A DNA stretch of 64,000 bases from Brevibacillus_C sp046036945. GTDB taxonomy: Bacteria; Bacillota; Bacilli; Brevibacillales; Brevibacillaceae. The stretch lies in the NCBI RefSeq assembly GCF_046036945.1, contig NZ_JBJQOQ010000001.1:496001-560000 (forward strand). The letters run 5' to 3'. Within the stretch, counting starts at the first letter, position 1. Each line of letters begins with the position of its first letter. Position numbers and translations under genes: made by a program. The notes under the pieces are model-generated. The model ran no database searches, was not told the origin of the DNA, and saw only the letters and a program-made list of their open reading frames with translations. Shown here one piece after another: positions 1 through 8,461 of this stretch.

Positions 1-227
1 AAGCCTTTTTTTTCAAGCTTGTGCAGCATTCGGGCGATGTTTGTCTGATCCTTGTAGAGCCTTTCTGCAAGCTCTTTTTGCGTGATCCCCTCCTTTTCCC
101 AGAGGATAACCAAAATTTCCCATTGGTCCACCGTTATATCGAAAGGGTTGACCACCTTTTGATAGTAATTGTTCAGCTTTAAATCCGCCCGGTGGACGAT
201 AACGCCAATATACTTTTCTAATTCCAA
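1..227 (-). CDS. MarR-family transcriptional regulator (truncated by window edge)
   Basis: This is the N-terminal 75 residues of a winged-helix regulator; the rest lies outside the window. The frame opens at a TTG with GGGAGG just upstream. It reads through a dimerisation helix and then the classic MarR run, with ITVDQWEIL at about 30-38, ITQKELAERL (helix 2) at about 49-58 and DQTNIARMLHKLE (recognition helix) at about 61-73. Such proteins usually repress their own gene and a neighbouring exporter or oxidative-stress gene by binding a palindrome. The controlled partner is probably outside the window. A textbook sigma-A promoter lies directly upstream. The start is an inference from the ribosome binding site, since no ATG fits. 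Confidence 0.85.
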   Translation of the reverse strand, partial: MELEKYIGVIVHRADLKLNNYYQKVVNPFDITVDQWEILVILWEKEGITQKELAERLYKDQTNIARMLHKLEKKG

Positions 228-271
228 TGGCAGCCTCCCTGATAGTGATCATGACGATAGTTGCTATGACC

Positions 272-300
272 ATTATAAAATCAGCCGCCTCGGGTGTCAA
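272..300 (-). promoter_or_regulatory. Sigma-A promoter of the marR-like gene
   Basis: On the minus strand a perfect TTGACA (295-300) and a perfect TATAAT (272-277) are separated by 17 bases. Just downstream, the small palindrome ATAG-TTG-CTAT (257-267) and a repeated GATAGT word lie between the promoter and the start codon, where an autorepressor would bind. The promoter is read directly; the operator is an inference. Confidence 0.8.
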
Positions 301-308
301 ACAGGAAA

Positions 309-357
309 GGGCGGAACACCGAGATCAACCTTAAAGTTGAACCCGGATCATCCGCCC
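309..357 (-). terminator. Long imperfect hairpin, probable terminator of the glycosidase gene
   Basis: A 7-bp outer stem (GGGCGGA with TCCGCCC) encloses a second, nearly perfect 11-bp stem. It lies immediately downstream of the minus-strand gene that ends at 364. The minus-strand tail is only TTTCCTG, while the plus strand has TTTTT, so it may work in both directions. Confidence 0.6.
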
Positions 358-363
358 TTTTTC

Positions 364-1425
364 TCAATAGACTGCCCATGCGTTTGGCAGGAACCGGCCG
401 CGGGGATAGGGACAAGCCGTCCTGGTGATCGGTTCTTCGTTTTCCAGCATCATCGAGCTGGAGCCGCCGTCCATCGCCATCGCCGTAACGACGCCTTCCC
501 GCTCCAGGACATCTGCCACATCATTCATGCTGGCCCCGATCGAATGGTTGGGCTGGCGGCCGTCGATGACGAGAAAGACGATGGTTCCGTCCGCTTTTTG
601 CCCGATCGCCGTTCGCGGTTGAATGCCCCAGCTCTGTGCCGGTTTGCCTGCGAACAGGTTTTTGCCGTCCACGATCAATTGCGGCCGGAAGCTCATCGCA
701 TCCCGGACGCCCATCGCGAGCAGCTGTTTTCCGGTGTAGCTGCCTGTGATCAGCTTGCCGTCGTACGTCAGCCCGAGTGCCGTTTCACCGGTCCGCGGGT
801 CGTATTCCTGCAGGAGCACTCCATCGTGGATCAACAGCCCGGAAGCCCGCTGTCCCTTGGCATATCCGTCCGGGTCGTAAAAGCCGCTGGCGTTGACGAT
901 GCCGAGCGTTTTGTATTGCTTGGCAAATTCATCAAGCAAGTCACCCCGTTCTGTCCGTTTGGTCACAAGCAGATGGACCCGATTCGGGTCGGAGATCAGC
1001 ATCATTTTCCCGCGAAAGTAGTATGTCCCCCGGTCAACTTCGACCGGCTTGACTTCAACGAGTTCCCGCGGTTTCTCCGGTTGGGGCGGGGGGTCTTGCG
1101 TGTCGGTCCACTCCTGCTGCTTTCGCTGTTCTGCTGCCGCCGAGTTGACGACAGTCGGGTAAGAGATCTCCCGTTTTAATTCCCGAAGTTTTTCTTCCGG
1201 CAAAAAGGTGTAGCGGGCCAGGTAATCATGCTGGGTTGTCAGCAGCGTCCCGGCCACCCACTCGCGCAGTGTCGTCCCGGTGTCTGTTGCGAACAAAAAG
1301 AAGAGGGCTGCCGAAGCGAACAGAAAGCAAGTTGATAAAAAGGATAAAAATACCAGCTTCCAGCGGCGTCTTCTTTTGGTTCTTGCTTTTCTTCGCGTTT
1401 GTCTGACTCGTGAAAGTTCTGCCAT
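364..1425 (-). CDS. Phosphodiester glycosidase (NAGPA domain) family protein, membrane anchored
   Basis: The protein has about 353 residues. It opens with a strongly basic stretch followed by one hydrophobic segment (FLSFLSTCFLFASAALFFLF), giving a cytoplasmic N-terminus and an exported body. The C-terminal 200 residues match the phosphodiester glycosidase/NAGPA family (formerly DUF2233): YYFRGKMMLISDPNRV, GIVNASGFYDPDGYAKG, RTAIGQKADGTIVFLVIDGRQ and the glycine/serine motif AMDGGSSSMM. In bacteria these proteins act on exopolysaccharide or other sugar phosphodiesters outside the membrane; the exact substrate is unknown. I chose the ATG at 1425 because AAAGGGTGG lies 11 bases upstream. A GTG at 1467 would add 14 residues. 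It appears to be a single-gene transcript. Confidence 0.8.
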   Translation of the reverse strand: MAELSRVRQTRRKARTKRRRRWKLVFLSFLSTCFLFASAALFFLFATDTGTTLREWVAGTLLTTQHDYLARYTFLPEEKLRELKREISYPTVVNSAAAEQRKQQEWTDTQDPPPQPEKPRELVEVKPVEVDRGTYYFRGKMMLISDPNRVHLLVTKRTERGDLLDEFAKQYKTLGIVNASGFYDPDGYAKGQRASGLLIHDGVLLQEYDPRTGETALGLTYDGKLITGSYTGKQLLAMGVRDAMSFRPQLIVDGKNLFAGKPAQSWGIQPRTAIGQKADGTIVFLVIDGRQPNHSIGASMNDVADVLEREGVVTAMAMDGGSSSMMLENEEPITRTACPYPRGRFLPNAWAVY

Positions 1426-1563
1426 ATTCGTCTTTGCCACCCTTTGTCCGTTTTGCACTGCCGGCACCCTATATGACGATCCGTCAGGACAAAAGTTTCA
1501 CTTTTTCCCTTTAGCATGAGCCGCCCCGCGGGGGGAACAATACAAGCGGGAGGTGATTTACCC

Positions 1564-1704
1564 TTGCGCGGTTTTGATAAAGAATTTCAACAGAAGGTAG
1601 AGGAATACCGGAAGAATCCGCCAGGCAGTCACAACCAGCACTCCGAGAAGGATCGCCACGACAAGATGGAAAAGCGGGAAACCCGCCTCGACACCAACAC
1701 TTAG
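1564..1704 (+). CDS. Small charged protein, 46 aa, unknown function
   Basis: A short frame opens at TTG with a very strong ribosome binding site (GGAGGTGA) 7 bases upstream. The product begins MRGFDKEFQQKVEEYRKNPP and ends in a lysine/arginine/glutamate-rich, soluble tail with no membrane segment. It lies between two divergent genes. I recognise no family. The ribosome binding site is the main evidence that it is translated; the charged composition fits a Bacillales small cytosolic or spore protein but proves nothing. Confidence 0.45.
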   Translation: MRGFDKEFQQKVEEYRKNPPGSHNQHSEKDRHDKMEKRETRLDTNT

Positions 1705-1831
1705 GATCGGCCAAGGGAAGGCATGGGGCGGTTTTAAACCTGGAAAACGGCCCCATTTATGCTTTCTTTCGCGATTCTGTCGTGGTATGCTACCAGTGCG
1801 ACAATTGATTGCTGTGAGAAGAGGGATGTTT

Positions 1832-3058
1832 GTGGAAGACCAGGTTTTGCCGTTTCAATTGCGGCTGCCATTGATGAATGTTCTAGCGGAAAAACAGATA
1901 ACGAGCCCCACCCCCATTCAACAGAAGGCGATACCCGCCATACTCGCCGGAAGAAACGTCATTGCGGAATCCCCGACGGGAACGGGTAAAACGCTGGCAT
2001 ACCTGCTGCCCCTGTGTGAGCGGCTCGACGAGAACAACAAAGAGCTGCAAGTGCTCATCCTGGCACCTACCCATGAACTGGCCATGCAGATTGCCCGGGA
2101 AGCGGAAGTGCTTGTACATACATTAGACCGGACCGTCGTCGCTTTGATCGGCGGGGCCGACCCCAAACGGCAAATCGAAAAGCTGAAGACACATCCCGCT
2201 GTGGTCGTAGGCACTCCCGGGCGGGTAAAGGAATTGGTTGAACAGCGAAAGCTAAAGCTCCACCAGGTAAAGAGCGTCGTGGTGGACGAAGCGGATCGTC
2301 TGCTGGACCCGGGATTTGCCGGCCCTGTTCAGGAGATCCTGAAACGGACGCTGCGCGACACTCAGCGGTTGTTCTTCTCGGCAACGATACCCGATGCTGT
2401 TAGGGAACTGCTGCTGGCACAGACAGCCGATCCGGAGCTGATCAAAGCGGAGGCTCCGACAGGGGGATACAGCGTCCTGCATTTTTTCCTGCGCAGCGAG
2501 GAGCGCAAAAAAGTGGATACGCTGCGCCGGCTGCTGCGGCTGGTCAACGCCAAGGCAGCGATCGTGTTTGTCAATGAGCTGGACAAGGTAGAGGAAATTC
2601 AGGCCAAGCTGAGCTATCACAGACTGGAATGCCGGCTGATTCACCGCGATTCGAGCAAGCTGGAGCGGGAGCAGGCGCTCACTGCATTTCGCGAGGGCCG
2701 ATACCCCGTCCTGATTGCGACTGATGTGGCTGCGCGCGGAATTGACATTCCTGAAGTGGAGCTGATCGTTCACTTCGACCCTGCCGCCGACGCTGACGCT
2801 TACCTGCACCGCAGCGGGCGTACCGGCAGGATGGGTGCAGCGGGACTTGTCTTTTCCATCTTGACACCGAAGCAATTGTTTATTGTGGAGAAATTCTCCA
2901 AAAAAACAGGGATTCCCATCGAGGAACGGGTCATGACACACGGGGCACTGGTGGAACCGAGTCAGCTGCGGCCGCAGAAAAACCAAGGGACGGAGCAGAC
3001 ACATAAGAATCCCGCATTTCGTTCAAAGTATAAGCGTAAAGAAAATCGAACGCTTTAA
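1832..3058 (+). CDS. DEAD-box ATP-dependent RNA helicase
   Basis: A 408-residue protein with a complete two-domain helicase core: Q motif (SPTPIQQKAI, about 25-34), Walker A SPTGTGKT (47-54), PTHELA (Ia), DEAD box VDEADRLLD (about 151-159), SAT (about 183-185), and in the second domain IVFVNELDKVEEI, ARGIDIPEVELIVHFD and HRSGRTGRMG (about 326). It lacks the C-terminal RNA-binding extension of DbpA or CshA, so it is close to the short YfmL/CshB-like group. These helicases unwind RNA duplexes in ribosome assembly, cold adaptation or mRNA decay. The GTG at 1832 has GAGGG 6 bases upstream; the in-frame ATG at 1826 is too close to that site. It is followed by a small gene 12 bases downstream, so the two are probably co-transcribed. 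Confidence 0.93.
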   Translation: MEDQVLPFQLRLPLMNVLAEKQITSPTPIQQKAIPAILAGRNVIAESPTGTGKTLAYLLPLCERLDENNKELQVLILAPTHELAMQIAREAEVLVHTLDRTVVALIGGADPKRQIEKLKTHPAVVVGTPGRVKELVEQRKLKLHQVKSVVVDEADRLLDPGFAGPVQEILKRTLRDTQRLFFSATIPDAVRELLLAQTADPELIKAEAPTGGYSVLHFFLRSEERKKVDTLRRLLRLVNAKAAIVFVNELDKVEEIQAKLSYHRLECRLIHRDSSKLEREQALTAFREGRYPVLIATDVAARGIDIPEVELIVHFDPAADADAYLHRSGRTGRMGAAGLVFSILTPKQLFIVEKFSKKTGIPIEERVMTHGALVEPSQLRPQKNQGTEQTHKNPAFRSKYKRKENRTL

Positions 3059-3070
3059 GGAGGGAACGGA

Positions 3071-3226
3071 GTGCGAAAGGACCGCCTGTACGAAGAAAAT
3101 TTGCTCGTGAATGGAGTGGCTGGCGGCGAGGATTTATCCAAAAACGAGCGGCAAACGCTGAGACGGGAAGCATCCGAGCTGAAGCAGCGGATGGAGCAGG
3201 CAAGACAGCAGGAGATAAAGGAATAG
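3071..3226 (+). CDS. Small helical protein, 51 aa, unknown function
   Basis: The GTG start follows an excellent ribosome binding site (AAGGAGGG, 6 bases upstream), only 12 bases after the helicase stop codon. The product is very charged and its second half is predicted helical, with LSKNERQTLRREASELKQRM resembling a short coiled coil. A strong terminator follows 13 bases after the stop, so the helicase and this gene form a two-gene operon. No family is recognised. It may act with the helicase, but only position supports this. Confidence 0.6.
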   Translation: MRKDRLYEENLLVNGVAGGEDLSKNERQTLRREASELKQRMEQARQQEIKE

Positions 3227-3238
3227 ATCTATTAGCAG

Positions 3239-3269
3239 AGCAGCGGCGCACCCTTGCGCGCTGCTTTTT
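3239..3269 (+). terminator. Rho-independent terminator of the helicase operon
   Basis: The stem is AGCAGCG-g-CGCA paired with TGCG-CGCTGCT, closed by a four-base loop and followed by TTTTT. It lies directly after the small gene. Confidence 0.85.
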
Positions 3270-3370
3270 GTCGCTCGGATGGCGGAACCATCAAAAGGAA
3301 TGGTATAATCATGGCATTGCTGCGGCATGAACGTCAGGAGGCAGAGGCCAACCGCAAGGAGATTTTGTTG

Positions 3371-4483
3371 ATGAATTTTTTGATTGATTGTGTATCGTTT
3401 TACTTGATTGAACAACAGGAGGAAGAGAGCAGTCCCAAACGCGTTCGGCTTGGCAGGACGCTCTCTCGTGAAGAGTATCAGCAAAGCGAGCTGCGCCCGT
3501 TTTTGGAGGGAGAATTTTCCCGCATTGCCAAGCGCAAGGCAGAGCAGAATCCGCGCAGCGAGGGAAGTCCGACAAAGCTGGGGCAGTTTGTCATTGAAGA
3601 GGGCTTTACACTCGACTCGAATCCCAATTACGCCCTGTTTCAGAAAGCGCGGCAAGCGGCAACACCCGAGGAATTTGCCGCCGCCTGCGAGCCGTTCGTT
3701 CAGTCTTATCTGCGCACATCGCAGGTGCGGAGCGGGGTGCTGCTGTTCGTCAAAGCAGTTTTGGAACGCTACGATGACCGCTTTTTGTTTATCCTCAAGT
3801 GCGATTTTGAACAGAAAACGGCAGTGATAACCGATGAAAAAAGCTTAATCGCCAATGTCAACATGGCGATCAACGCGAAAAATATGAAGTCTATTCTCTA
3901 CCCGCACTTGATCGAGCCGGGCATGGTGGACGAGTACCAAGTCAAGATCCATCAGTTCTCCCACGCCCGCTATTTCGAGGAATTTCTCAAGTACATCCAG
4001 TATCCAGAGACCGTTGGCGAGATCGTCTCCCGGGAAGTCGTCTCTTTGGCCCGGCAGTATATTGAGCAGACGTTCCCGGATGAGTCCGAGGAACGGCAGC
4101 GGGAGGAGGAAGCGGTGGAGCTGATGGCCGCCAGTCCCAAGCGGGCGCTGGCGGAAAAGTGGGATCATGAAACCGTCTTGGAAGCGGCGCAGATCATCGC
4201 TGATAGCCAGCCGCAGTTGGAATTGAAGCTGAAACTGGACCACATGAGTGTAAAAACGCTGCTGGCTGATTACGGTACCCAGATTCATATCGCCAAAAGC
4301 AATGGACGCTACCTGATTCTGCTCGAAGGGGAGATGCTGGAATTTGAGCGGGGGGTATCACCGGTAGAATTCCTCAAGCCCAAACAGCTCCATGAGATCG
4401 TCCGGGAATTGGAACAGCGCTCACAGACCGCCGCCGCTGCAGAACGGCCAATCGACGATCCTGAAGACAACCCGCCGTGGTAA
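3371..4483 (+). CDS. Conserved Bacillales protein, DUF3900-like
   Basis: About 370 residues, soluble, with no signal peptide. From the start used here it begins MNFLIDCVSFYLIEQQEEE, then SREEYQQSELRPFLEGEFSRI, which fits my recollection of the DUF3900 family of Bacillaceae. A central block (YDDRFLFILKCDFEQKTAVI and NMAINAKNMKSILYP) loosely recalls the fold of nucleoid-associated YejK/NdpA proteins, but I would not assign that function. The C-terminus is acidic and proline-rich (PIDDPEDNPPW). The ATG at 3371 has AAGGAG 9 bases upstream; ATG codons at 3254 and 3311 in the same frame lack a ribosome binding site. A TATAAT (3305-3310 region) lies upstream. The next gene starts 23 bases later, so the two probably share a transcript. 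Confidence 0.65.
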   Translation: MNFLIDCVSFYLIEQQEEESSPKRVRLGRTLSREEYQQSELRPFLEGEFSRIAKRKAEQNPRSEGSPTKLGQFVIEEGFTLDSNPNYALFQKARQAATPEEFAAACEPFVQSYLRTSQVRSGVLLFVKAVLERYDDRFLFILKCDFEQKTAVITDEKSLIANVNMAINAKNMKSILYPHLIEPGMVDEYQVKIHQFSHARYFEEFLKYIQYPETVGEIVSREVVSLARQYIEQTFPDESEERQREEEAVELMAASPKRALAEKWDHETVLEAAQIIADSQPQLELKLKLDHMSVKTLLADYGTQIHIAKSNGRYLILLEGEMLEFERGVSPVEFLKPKQLHEIVRELEQRSQTAAAAERPIDDPEDNPPW

Positions 4484-4506
4484 GCCGGTGCGGAAAGGAG
4501 GATACC

Positions 4507-5319
4507 ATGCCTGAGGAACATCAGCAGCGCACGCAAAACTCGTTGAGAAGGCGGGTGGCAGAGCTCATCAACCGCGCGTTGCCAAACGGGTGGAGCTGCC
4601 GTGAAAGCGCCGATCAACCCGACCAATTGACCCTGGTCCGTGAAGGAGAGGCGGCACAGCGGATCCTTTCGCTCACCTCACTGTTTGCCCGCGTCCAGCA
4701 GCAGCCTGAGGAAAGGCGGGCAGCCCTTCACGCTTTTGTTGAACGGGTTGTGGCAGGGGTTCAGGGCACCCTGGCCAATCGCAGCCTGCATGGACAGGAA
4801 CAGCGGATTTATCCGGTTCTGCGCCACAGCTCATTTGCGGCTCCCAAGCTTGTCTCCCGTCCGCATACAGCGGAGACAGTCATCGTCTACGCCCTGGATC
4901 AGGAGAAGGGCTACCTGATTATCGATCAAGCGATGCTGGACGAAGCGAAATGGGATGTACAGGGACTTCACCAGCTGGCGATGGCCAATCTGCAGCGGCT
5001 TGACGTGCCTGTACGAACCCAGGAGCTTGGCGGAAACCGGCTGTATTTTATCAGTTCGCAAGACGGATATGCGGCGAGCCGGATATTGCTTCCCGGTCTC
5101 TTGGAGGATTACGACCGGCAGAAACAGGGCGTCATGCTCGGCGCGGCCGTTCCGCACCAAGACTCCCTGATCATCGCTGATATACAAGATGCGAAGGGAG
5201 CAGAGCTGCTCGCCCGCCTCGCGTACGACTTTGCGTCTAAGGGAGACGTCCCGATCACGCCGATCCCTTTTGCTTACAAAGACGGCGAACTGGAGCCCTA
5301 TCTGATCGTCAAAAAGTAA
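4507..5319 (+). CDS. ytpQ: DUF1444 family protein (YtpQ-like)
   Basis: A soluble protein of 270 residues. The match to the YtpQ/DUF1444 family rests on its length and on blocks such as IYPVLRHSSF, VYALDQEKGYLIID, TQELGGNRLYFISSQDGYAASRILLPG, and the close GDVPITPIPFAYKDGELEPY. The molecular function of the family is unknown. The start is set by AAAGGAGG 8 bases upstream of ATG 4507. It lies 23 bases behind the DUF3900-like gene. A longer frame opens at 4477 but has no ribosome binding site. Confidence 0.75.
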   Translation: MPEEHQQRTQNSLRRRVAELINRALPNGWSCRESADQPDQLTLVREGEAAQRILSLTSLFARVQQQPEERRAALHAFVERVVAGVQGTLANRSLHGQEQRIYPVLRHSSFAAPKLVSRPHTAETVIVYALDQEKGYLIIDQAMLDEAKWDVQGLHQLAMANLQRLDVPVRTQELGGNRLYFISSQDGYAASRILLPGLLEDYDRQKQGVMLGAAVPHQDSLIIADIQDAKGAELLARLAYDFASKGDVPITPIPFAYKDGELEPYLIVKK

Positions 5320-5377
5320 AGCGTAGGGACTGACGCTCCATCCGCGGATGCCTCGGATTTCGCTGCAGGCGGATTTG

Positions 5378-6328
5378 TCAATCCGGCAGCTGCATCCCGG
5401 TCTGCCGGGACAACCGCAGAAAGCGCCCGGCTTCGTGCAGCAGCCAGTACCTTTGTCGGGGGCCGTACACGTACAGCTGCTCCGCTTGCTCGAGCATGCG
5501 TACACATCGCTCCCGATCCCCCATTTTGTCCGCCCACTCGCCCATCACCATCCAAGGAAAAAAATCGCCAGTGATAAAGCTGTCGTAGTAGGGGAAATGT
5601 TCTGTCAGGCATCCATACAGGTGTGAAGCGATCGGACCGGCTGCAGGGATGATGCCGTAGAGGATGGGAAATGCCTGGCTCGTGGCATCGGGGTACCACT
5701 TCCTCCAGTTGGGCAGCACCCGATCGTATACGGGAAAACACTGCTTTTTTACGCTATAGGCAGACAGGATGCCCTGGCGGCACTGCTCGGCTTTTTCAAG
5801 CGCCAGTCCGGCGAGCTCGCCGTCCCCCAGTCTGGCGAAGATCCAACTGGCATCGGCCAGCCCTTGCGCTACTTCGCAGTTGTCCATCAGATACTTTACT
5901 CTCCACGACCCCTTCGCCCAGGTCAACCCGTCCGGCTGCTGCAGGCGGAGCAGTGCTCGCAGCATATCAGCCAGTTTGTCATGGACGCCGGCAGGCCAGT
6001 CTGGATGGTCAGTACGTTCGATCCAGACTCGCAGCAGGCTGAAAAAAGTGGCGTGGTAGCTGTCTTCGCTGTCCGCTTTGCCCGTGTCGCATTCTTCTTC
6101 TCCCCGCAGCCGAAAGTCGTTGACGTAGCCGCGGGGGGTCACGTGGTTGAGGTACCACATGAGATGGCGCATGACGGCATCTGCCTCGCCCAGTTCGACG
6201 AGAGCGGTCAGCGCGATGTTGGTGAAGTAAGGGTTGATTACGTCGCTGTGCGGTGCCAGGCGAAAGGTGCCGCTCGGCAGCTGGCAACGCAGCATAAAAG
6301 CTTTTTGGCTGTTCTGGCGTTCACTCAT
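5378..6328 (-). CDS. Six-hairpin (alpha/alpha barrel) glycosidase-like protein
   Basis: A protein of 316 residues without signal peptide. It is almost all helical, with repeated helix-hairpin signatures of the six-hairpin glycosidase fold: NPYFTNIALTALVELGEADA, DSEDSYHATFFSLL, LRLQQPDGLTW, YLMDNCEVAQGLADASWIFA, ATSQAFPILYGII and YDSFITGDFFPWMVMGEW. Conserved aspartates in the SEDS and DNCE segments could be catalytic, but I cannot name a substrate. The ATG lies inside the end of the upstream DUF2515 gene (8-base overlap), with GAGGA 8 bases upstream, so the two are translationally coupled. Confidence 0.6.
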   Translation of the reverse strand: MSERQNSQKAFMLRCQLPSGTFRLAPHSDVINPYFTNIALTALVELGEADAVMRHLMWYLNHVTPRGYVNDFRLRGEEECDTGKADSEDSYHATFFSLLRVWIERTDHPDWPAGVHDKLADMLRALLRLQQPDGLTWAKGSWRVKYLMDNCEVAQGLADASWIFARLGDGELAGLALEKAEQCRQGILSAYSVKKQCFPVYDRVLPNWRKWYPDATSQAFPILYGIIPAAGPIASHLYGCLTEHFPYYDSFITGDFFPWMVMGEWADKMGDRERCVRMLEQAEQLYVYGPRQRYWLLHEAGRFLRLSRQTGMQLPD

Positions 6329-7466
6329 CTGTTTTTTCCTCACTATGGAATAGCTTCTCGGCGAGCCAAATGCCGGCATCTGTCAGATTAAGCCCCTGGA
6401 CGTAGTCATCCTGGGTCATCATCAGCAGGGGATCGCCCGGTTTGCTAAAAAAGAGCTGGATATTTTTTACCAAAGAGGTCAGCGGAGTGCCCGGATCGAG
6501 AACATGGTCGCCGTGGTCATCGAGGTAAGCAAGCCACTTCTCGTCGCGGTACCAATCCGTCCCGTCAGCGGCCGGCTGCTCGCTGTCCGCCCAAACGTCG
6601 TTCAAGCGGGGACTGTAAAGCTTGGGCTGGCCGGCCAGCAGGTTGTCGCCTGACAGCCGCTTCGTGTACACAGCTGCTGCTCCGGTGGCCCTGACAGGTG
6701 TGAACAGGTGGGGCCAAAAATCCGCACGCGAGCCGGTGTGAGGAGTCTGATAGGCCCAGGTCTTGATCTTTTGCAGAGTGTCGCGATGGGAAAAGAGGAG
6801 CGTATATAAAGCCTTTCCCGCTTCGATTCGCTCTGTGACAGAAGAAAAATGACGGATGGCGATGCCAATCAGCTTGGGTGGGCCGGAGCAGTCCTGATCG
6901 CGGTAAGGAAACAAGACTTGATTGAGCGAGAGGATGCATTGCGCCAGAAAGGGAAAGGACTGGAGCACCTCTTCCCGGTAGAAAGTCTGCTGCACCACCC
7001 GCTGGTGGATGTACTGCTGCTCGTTGACGATCAAGCCGCGGGTCAGCCGGGTGGCGTCCCCGTTACTTAGGAATTCCTGCCAGAGCGGGATCATGAAGCG
7101 GGAGACGCCCAGTGGGGGCAGCAAGTGGGTCAAATCCCGTTTGTCTGCTTTCATCCGTTCGTACAGCAAAAGCTGTGCGTAGGCATCGTGAAAGATGAGC
7201 CAGTTGGAGCGTTCCAGGAAGGCAAAAAAAGCGACGGTTTTTTCGTCGGCAAGCAGCCTAGGCAGCCAATCGCCGCGCAGATCAGTCATGCTCCAGCCGC
7301 CGTTTCGGGACACCAGATGAGCGAGCAAGGCCCAGTCTACTTCCGGATGACGGCGATAAAACGACAGGTATGCAGCCGTCCTCGTGAGGTTGTTGCGGTT
7401 GGCAAGTGCGGTGAAACGCCGGATTTTGTGAATCAGGTCTTGAGCAGTTTCGGTTGCTGTGGACAT
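6321..7466 (-). CDS. DUF2515 family protein (YppC-like)
   Basis: About 381 residues. The assignment to the YppC/DUF2515 family of Bacillales rests on the N-terminal NNLTRTAAYLSFYRRHPEVDW, LLAHLVSRNGGWSMTDLRG, IFHDAYAQLLLYERM and the closing DLTDAGIWLAEKLF region. The protein is soluble and helix-rich. The ATG at 7466 has AGGGGG 9 bases upstream and is preferred over the more upstream frame opening at 7502. It is the first gene of a two-gene operon with the glycosidase-like gene. The pairing suggests a shared pathway, but no function is known for either. Confidence 0.75.
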   Translation of the reverse strand: MSTATETAQDLIHKIRRFTALANRNNLTRTAAYLSFYRRHPEVDWALLAHLVSRNGGWSMTDLRGDWLPRLLADEKTVAFFAFLERSNWLIFHDAYAQLLLYERMKADKRDLTHLLPPLGVSRFMIPLWQEFLSNGDATRLTRGLIVNEQQYIHQRVVQQTFYREEVLQSFPFLAQCILSLNQVLFPYRDQDCSGPPKLIGIAIRHFSSVTERIEAGKALYTLLFSHRDTLQKIKTWAYQTPHTGSRADFWPHLFTPVRATGAAAVYTKRLSGDNLLAGQPKLYSPRLNDVWADSEQPAADGTDWYRDEKWLAYLDDHGDHVLDPGTPLTSLVKNIQLFFSKPGDPLLMMTQDDYVQGLNLTDAGIWLAEKLFHSEEKTDE

Positions 7467-7627
7467 CGGCAAATTCCCCCTATCCTGCTGCATGGGCACC
7501 ACTTTCGCATAGTACCTAGGCTCTCCGCTTTTTTGCCATCATATGCAAAATGCGCCCGGCTGACTCATGCGGGAACACAGCTTGCGGCATTCGCTTCTAT
7601 TGACTACAGTAGAGAGGGGGGATTACT

Positions 7628-7945
7628 ATGCACATCGAAGTGACAAAAACGGCACGAGAAAAGATCAAAGACACCGAACCGGCTGGCAGTGTTCTGCGTG
7701 TTAACGGGGAGCTCGTCGGCGGCTGCGGGATGAACGTAGAGTACAGTCTCGTCTGGGACGAACCCGGCAGCGCAGACAGGCTCACCGGGCTGGACGGACT
7801 GTCAATCGCCGTAGATCCGGAGACGGAGCAGTTTATCGGAGCTTCTCAATTGAAGATTGACTACGTGGAGCAGCAGGGGTTTAAGCTGATCACACCCGGC
7901 GAGATACTCGCCTACGGGCTGAGACTGCGCGAACGCTGGAGTTGA
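7628..7945 (+). CDS. HesB/IscA-fold (Fe-S biosynthesis domain) protein
   Basis: A 105-residue protein of the HesB/YadR/YfhF branch of the Fe-S_biosyn family: MHIEVTKTAREKIKD at the start, LRVNGELVGGCGMNVEYSLVWDE, LSIAVDPETEQFIG and the C-terminal LKIDYVEQQGFKL. The three-cysteine motif of true A-type carriers is missing; only the cysteine in GGCGMN is present. A role in cluster transfer is therefore doubtful, and structural kinship is all that can be claimed. The start follows GAGAGGGGGG. It is divergent from the DUF2515 operon and ends at a strong terminator. Confidence 0.75.
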   Translation: MHIEVTKTAREKIKDTEPAGSVLRVNGELVGGCGMNVEYSLVWDEPGSADRLTGLDGLSIAVDPETEQFIGASQLKIDYVEQQGFKLITPGEILAYGLRLRERWS

Positions 7946-7950
7946 GTGAA

Positions 7951-7987
7951 AAAAACGTTGTCCATCCGTTTAAGGGACAACGTTTTT
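7951..7987. terminator. Bidirectional terminator between convergent genes
   Basis: A perfect 10-bp stem (AACGTTGTCC with GGACAACGTT) has A-runs on the left and T-runs on the right. It therefore serves both the IscA-like gene on the plus strand and the DUF441 gene on the minus strand. Confidence 0.92.
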
Positions 7988-7993
7988 CTTGTT

Positions 7994-8461
7994 TTAGGAC
8001 TTGGGAAAAAATTGCAAAAGAAAGGCCGTAATGCCCGCAGCGATCAACGGACCGACAGGGACGCCGCGGAAAACAGCCACGCCGATGATCGTCCCGACCA
8101 GGAGCCCCGTTACCGCAAGCGGACTTTGCGTCATGTAATCGGCGCCGCGACCGCCCAGGTAGGCTACCAGGATCCCCACCGCGACTGCTACCAGCGAGTG
8201 CCAATTGGTGAAGGTTCGCCACAGCTGGTCCGGACTGATTTTTCCGCTTGCAATCGGGGAAAGCACGCCGATCGTCAAAATAATGATTCCGACCTGCAGC
8301 CCGTACTGTTCCAGAAGCGGAAATGCCCTGTCAAATTGAAGCAGTCTGATCAACAGCAGCACGGCAATGGAGATAGAAATGGAAGAATTATTTCCTATAA
8401 TGCCAATGGCAAGCAGCAGCAGCAAGATCAGGTTTGTAAAATCCATCTGCCTCACGTTCAC
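7994..8461 (-). CDS. DUF441 family membrane protein (YtwI-like)
   Basis: A hydrophobic protein of about 155 residues with four to five membrane segments: ILLLLLAIGIIG, SISIAVLLLIRLL, VGIIILTIGVL, LVAVAVGILVAYLGG and the C-terminal LTGLLVGTIIGVAVFRGVPVG. The GILVAYLGGRGADYM and GVPVGPLIAAGITAFLL blocks are typical of DUF441/UPF0756. No function is established. The GTG at 8461 overlaps the TGA of the upstream gene by four bases (GTGA), which argues for coupled translation. An ATG at 8446 (MDFTN) is the alternative start. Confidence 0.8.
   Translation of the reverse strand: MNVRQMDFTNLILLLLLAIGIIGNNSSISISIAVLLLIRLLQFDRAFPLLEQYGLQVGIIILTIGVLSPIASGKISPDQLWRTFTNWHSLVAVAVGILVAYLGGRGADYMTQSPLAVTGLLVGTIIGVAVFRGVPVGPLIAAGITAFLLQFFPKS

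Noticed and set aside
169..1179. A 336-codon plus-strand frame over the glycosidase gene
   Set aside because: It is antisense to a protein with clear family motifs and starts inside the marR-like gene.
5320..5377. Terminator between ytpQ and the glycosidase-like gene
   Set aside because: Small inverted repeats (AGCGT...ACGCT, ATCCGCGGAT) are present, but there is no T-run on either strand.
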